Positions 60,373 to 64,000 of a stretch of DNA of 64,000 nt are shown here, piece by piece. The translations under genes were made by a program, and so were the position numbers. The stretch comes from Aralia elata (taxonomy: Eukaryota > Streptophyta > Magnoliopsida > Apiales > Araliaceae), in the NCBI GenBank assembly GCA_034770075.1, contig JAVJAP010000339.1, forward strand, positions 2,002,501-2,066,500, written 5' to 3'. The notes beneath the pieces were generated by a model. It was not told the DNA's origin and made no database searches. It worked only from the letters and a program-made list of their open reading frames with translations. Numbering within the stretch: position 1 is the first letter of the stretch; each line of letters opens with the position of its first letter.

Positions 60373-62193
60373 TGTTAGGTTTGTATATAACGCAAGCATG
60401 TAATCAAATTACATAAATAGGGCGGAAGCGTGATAAAACGAATTTTAAAATTTTAATACAAACCATCACCATGATCAATCTATGTGCTCAATTAACGATA
60501 TAAATGAAAGAGAAAGAGAATAAGAATTATACCCTCGTAGATCAAAGCTTCCTCGGGTACAAGTTCAACTCCTAGTCCTTCGTGTTCTCCTCGAATTCCA
60601 CCGATGAGATTCTTTCCTTTGATCAACGTTAGCCACCCAAGTGTTTGGCCTCTAGAGGTGATCCACCAAGGAAGAATAGGTATTCAAGAAGTTGGGTATT
60701 GGCAAAACCCTAGTTTCTATCTCTATAGAAATTGCAAGTACTCTCCACAATCTAATGCAAGAGTGAGTAACCCCAATCTATGATAAGACTCCTCTTATTT
60801 ATAGATGTAGGAATAACCCTTCCCTAAACTATTTAGGATTAGGGTTTCTATTATAATTAAACTCCTTCAATTAATTATGCTCCTAATCCAATTAGGAATT
60901 TATGAGAGAGTACTTCTATTAATTAATTCCCAATCCCTATTAGGAATTAAATAATAGTAATAGTAATAATAATAAGACTCATCTTATTAATTTATATTTA
61001 ATATTTCCAAAATATTAAATAATAAATATTAAGCTATTTAATTTATTCTATCTCCATAGATTAAATTAAATACACTTAACTTATTATTACAATTATGCCA
61101 TTTATTTCTTAAATAAATATTTTTCTTTTGCGGTGTGACCCTTTAGGTTCTCCATATTAAACCGGTTGTGAATAAATCAATTAGAACAATTCTAATCTTA
61201 TTTAAATAAATAAATTAAACTATTTAATTCATTTAAATAAATAATATTTATTCTACAATAAGAATAAGCCCCCTTAGCGATCAACGACGACTTTCCAGAT
61301 CATATAGATTTCAGCATTAATCATAAAAGAACCTTTCAGTGAATAGTTACCGTACAATTCAATCCTTCTACCATACAATGTCCCAATTAAATATAAGACA
61401 TGGATTTACTGTCAAGTCTTATTTTATTTAATTATATGTATTTCGATTCCCAAATGCACAACTCTAAATAATGTAAATTAGAAACTCCTTTCTAATTTCA
61501 TTCTGCCTTGGCCAATGACTACTGAGTTGTCATTTATCGAATCACATAGGACATTCACATCTTTTACTAGACGTGGTAGATTCTTTGTTGATCATTCACC
61601 TATCTCCATGTACAACTTATTATACCCAATCATACCCTTTGATATACCCCAAAGGTCTTGAGGGAAATGTCAAAGTATAACTCATCATACACAAGATACT
61701 ATGATGATCTCAAGTCCAAGGATCACTTGTACTACTATCACTAGAGGAATTCCTATTGACAGACGAGTAAAACTCCATTAGGTATTCCTTAGTGAGCCAC
61801 GTTCAGTGAACTTATTCTCCAATAAGCACCTACATACTTGCTTTAGTGTCTCCACACAAATGATTATGAGATCAATCATCCTCTTCTTAAGAGCAAGCAA
61901 CGTATGTACTAATCTATCCGGATTCACTAATCCCCTTTTTAGTAATCCAACAATTAGGAACAATTTTAGTTTGTGAGATATATAGAATTTAGATCTCTTT
62001 AGCATGATCATCATCATGATTCTAAAAGCATTGTTCAAAACTATGGGTTTATCACATTTTACATAACAACACTATGTAGATAATATAAAATGTCTTTTAA
62101 TAAAATCAATTTTTTTATTAATAAATGAATAAGATTACAAAGTATATGCTACATCATATCAAATATGATTGGCTTGTGTGCATACTACTTTCA
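60373..62193 (-). mobile_element. Solo Copia LTR
   Basis: 1821-bp LTR in inverse orientation, same family as LTR1 to LTR3 of the compound array, with complete ends (minus: TGAAAGTAGTATG ... AACCTAACA). The 5 bases GGTTC flank it at 60368-60372 and 62194-62198. A complete LTR with a perfect duplication and no interior is the expected product of intra-element LTR recombination. Confidence 0.92.
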
Positions 62194-62198
62194 GGTTC

Positions 62199-62236
62199 GA
62201 CGTCGATTCGGTATCTCGGTCGCGTCATTAGATAGC
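62199..62236 (+). mobile_element. Continuation of the LTR-like sequence
   Basis: 38 bases that follow the right target duplication and precede the CACTA terminus. With the solo LTR removed they join 60372. Confidence 0.55.
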
Positions 62237-62549
62237 CACTACAACAAAAAGGCTTAATTCCGACGGAATGTTCCGTCGAAAATAAAGCTATTCCGTCAAG
62301 GATAACCTTATTTTCGACGGAATATTCCGTCGATTTTTTGGTCGGAAATAATTTGGGTCGACGGAATTATTACCGACCGAATATTCAGTCAGAGTTAATA
62401 TATCCCCGACTGAAAAGTGTCCGTTGAGGATATTCGGTCGGTGATAAGTGTGCCACGTGGCAATCTCACAAAATTGGGAAAACAGCTTAAAATCGACGGA
62501 ATTCCGTCGAGGATAATACTATTCCGTCGAGGATAGTGTTTTTTTTATA

Positions 62550-63126
62550 TATTTTATTTGTTTTTGTAATATTTAGGGATTTAACCCACATCTTGTACCT
62601 GTACCTGTTTTCCCAACATCACATACACAAGCTAACAATATGGCCAATAACATGAATTACAATTACAATCACCTCATCCAACAATATATCAAAAACCAAC
62701 TAATTAAATGAGAAGTAAAAAAGTCAAAAACATCCCATTAATCTAAACTAAACTATAACAAACATCCCATTAAGCTAAATTAAACTAAGTGTCAAACCGC
62801 AACAAAACCAAAGTAATGATAAGGTTTAAACTATAATATGTACGTCAAAAATTATGTAAACTACAAAAGAATTTTAACTACAAAAGAATGTAAACTAAGT
62901 CAAGCTAGTAGAGCCCCCGGTGTGAGGAGAATCATCGGGCGGGCGTCGACGCTGCTCTGGAGTATGAAAATCGCCATCATCATCATCCCGCTCGTCAGTC
63001 CGCTCGTCACCTTGTTGATACAATATAATGTAACGCATTAGTCCATATATATAATTCAGTTAAAGATAACTAAATGAAAATTAAATAACATGCAGAATAT
63101 ATATTTGTATTTAAAACGAAGTATAC
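62550..63126. other. CACTA noncoding part and possible last exon
   Basis: Mostly noncoding. On the minus strand 63021-62910 could be a last exon after an ACAAG acceptor, reading an Asp/Arg-rich tail in one phase; the phase joining it to the upstream exon is not settled. Confidence 0.35.
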
Positions 63127-64000
63127 CTGAGCAGTCGAGCGTTGACTCAACATCGGCCCAAACGCGTCCTCGACTAAGTTAACCATCATCCGAACAATCT
63201 CGTCCCGTATTGCGGCCCACTGCTCCAGAGGGATACCCGTACTCTCGGCGGTGGCACCAGCTGCAACGTCCTGCGCAAGCTGGTGGAGGCGAGAATGGCT
63301 GGGCGGGTCCTGACGATGGAACAATGGATCGGTCTCAAACCTCTCCGACACCGCAGCCATAACACGCTGGAACAAAGCATCATTCCTAAAATTATTAAAT
63401 GGACAGAATCCATCTGTAGCCGTGCCAAGCCTGACATTCCTAACTTCTTCGGCAAATTGTGGAAAATTGGCATCAAATTTCTTCCATTCATCTCCATTTG
63501 CTGGGTGAGTCAGCTGACCAGGCACGACATCCCTTGTTCTATGCCAACTCATATGCTGAGCAGTGTGCGCAGACATGAATAGCCGCTGCAACCTCGGCGC
63601 AAGAGGAAAATACCGTAAAATCTTCTTTGGAACATGTTTCTTCTTCCCCCCACGTTTTGTGATCTTGTACCTTGGCGAGTTGCAGATATCACACTGCACC
63701 TTATCTTTGTCCTCCCCATAATATAACATGCAATCCTGCTCACAAGAATCGATCTTCTCATACCCGAGATTCAACCCTTTAACCATCTTCTTCACCTCAT
63801 AGTAATTCGCGGGCAACGTATTATCCCTGGGTAAGAACTCGCTGAGAATATCAAGCAAATCATTGAATCCTCTCTCACTGCAGTCATGCTCATTCTTGAA
63901 ATGTAAAAGCTTCGTAACTGCAGAAAGCCTGGTGTGCTTGTCATTTCCAGGATACAATGGAACACCCGATTCAGATAGTAACTTGTAAAAAGCAGCTGTT
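63127..64000 (-). CDS. CACTA TNP2-like transposase, partial, probably internally deleted
   Basis: Open from the window edge to a good donor (CTCAG/GTATAC at 63127/63126). The N-terminal part is clearly TNP2-type (Transposase family tnp2): LYPGNDKHTRLSAVTKLL, CMLYYGEDKDKVQCDIC with the Cys pair, PRLQRLFMSAHTAQHMSWH and RNVRLGTATDGFCPFN. Directly after FCPFNNF the family's next block, with the catalytic region, is absent. An unrelated-looking stretch follows (ALFQRVMAAVSERF, SRLHQLAQDVAAGA), so two parts appear joined by an internal deletion. There is no stop in the visible part. Without the core it should be catalytically inactive but might still bind or regulate. The start lies outside the window. 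Confidence 0.85.

Larger units (their letters stand above)
62237..64000 (-). mobile_element. CACTA (En/Spm) element, one end; runs off the window
   Basis: Terminus CACTACAACAAAA at 62237-62249, with subterminal copies of CGACGGAAT in both orientations from about 62267 to 62540, as expected of CACTA transposase-binding repeats. A TNP2-like transposase reads towards this end from the right edge, so this is the element's 3' end. The other terminus is outside the window. Confidence 0.88.

Noticed and set aside
63283..63582. 99-residue + frame over the CACTA gene
   Set aside because: Antisense of the TNP2-like exon, with no domain.

Overview
The window is nuclear DNA of a flowering plant, most likely a eudicot. 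The evidence is a multi-exon gene with GT-AG introns, very AT-rich intergenic DNA, and plant-type transposable elements of nearly every class: Copia, Athila/Tat-type Gypsy, TRIM, SINE, Mutator-like, CACTA and Stowaway-like MITEs. I cannot name the species. No rRNA, tRNA, CRISPR or bacterial operon signal was seen.

Gene content: there is one convincing host gene, a secreted acid-lipase-type triacylglycerol lipase on the + strand (start codon 6989, stop 19254). Nine exons join in frame into a 409-residue protein with the complete Ser-Asp-His triad. Its introns are full of insertions. Intron 2 (6.2 kb) holds a 1.75-kb Mutator-like element with a perfect 9-bp target duplication and the 3' half of a minus-strand Copia element. 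Introns 1, 3, 4, 5 and 8 hold MITE-like or other repeats. A second host-derived piece is a single frameshifted exon (30492-30924, minus) resembling an AGD14-type ARF-GAP gene.

Layout. 1-3420: scrambled LTR-retrotransposon remnants. 3421-6900: AT-rich intergenic DNA with MITEs, one nested inside another. 6904-19254: lipase gene. 19529-24001: a nearly intact Mutator-like element with ~97% identical long TIRs and a FAR1-type transposase broken by two nonsense codons. 24046-25083: an undescribed inverted-repeat element abutting the same (TA)n tract. 26148-26792: a TRIM. 27106-28317: two MITEs and a 234-bp tandem duplication. 29891-30402: a minisatellite. 30492-30924: captured exon. 31000-34312: Athila/Tat-type Gypsy with an inverted gag piece. 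34596-50280: a 15.7-kb compound Copia array with a target duplication on its outer edges, inserted into an older Mutator-type transposase relic whose halves lie at 34313-34595 and 50286-50750. 51002-59116: a SIRE/Maximus-type Copia (minus) with a third ORF and 3' LTR. 59117-62236: LTR-like sequence split by a solo Copia LTR. 62237-64000: one end of a CACTA element.

The layers can be ordered by nesting: SINE within Copia LTR within Mutator relic; CACTA and solo LTR within LTR-like sequence within SIRE; MULE and Copia within a lipase intron. The most unusual themes are the repeated use of (TA)n microsatellites by three unrelated-looking TIR elements, the compound Copia array, and short tandem repeats in retroelement leaders and ORFs.
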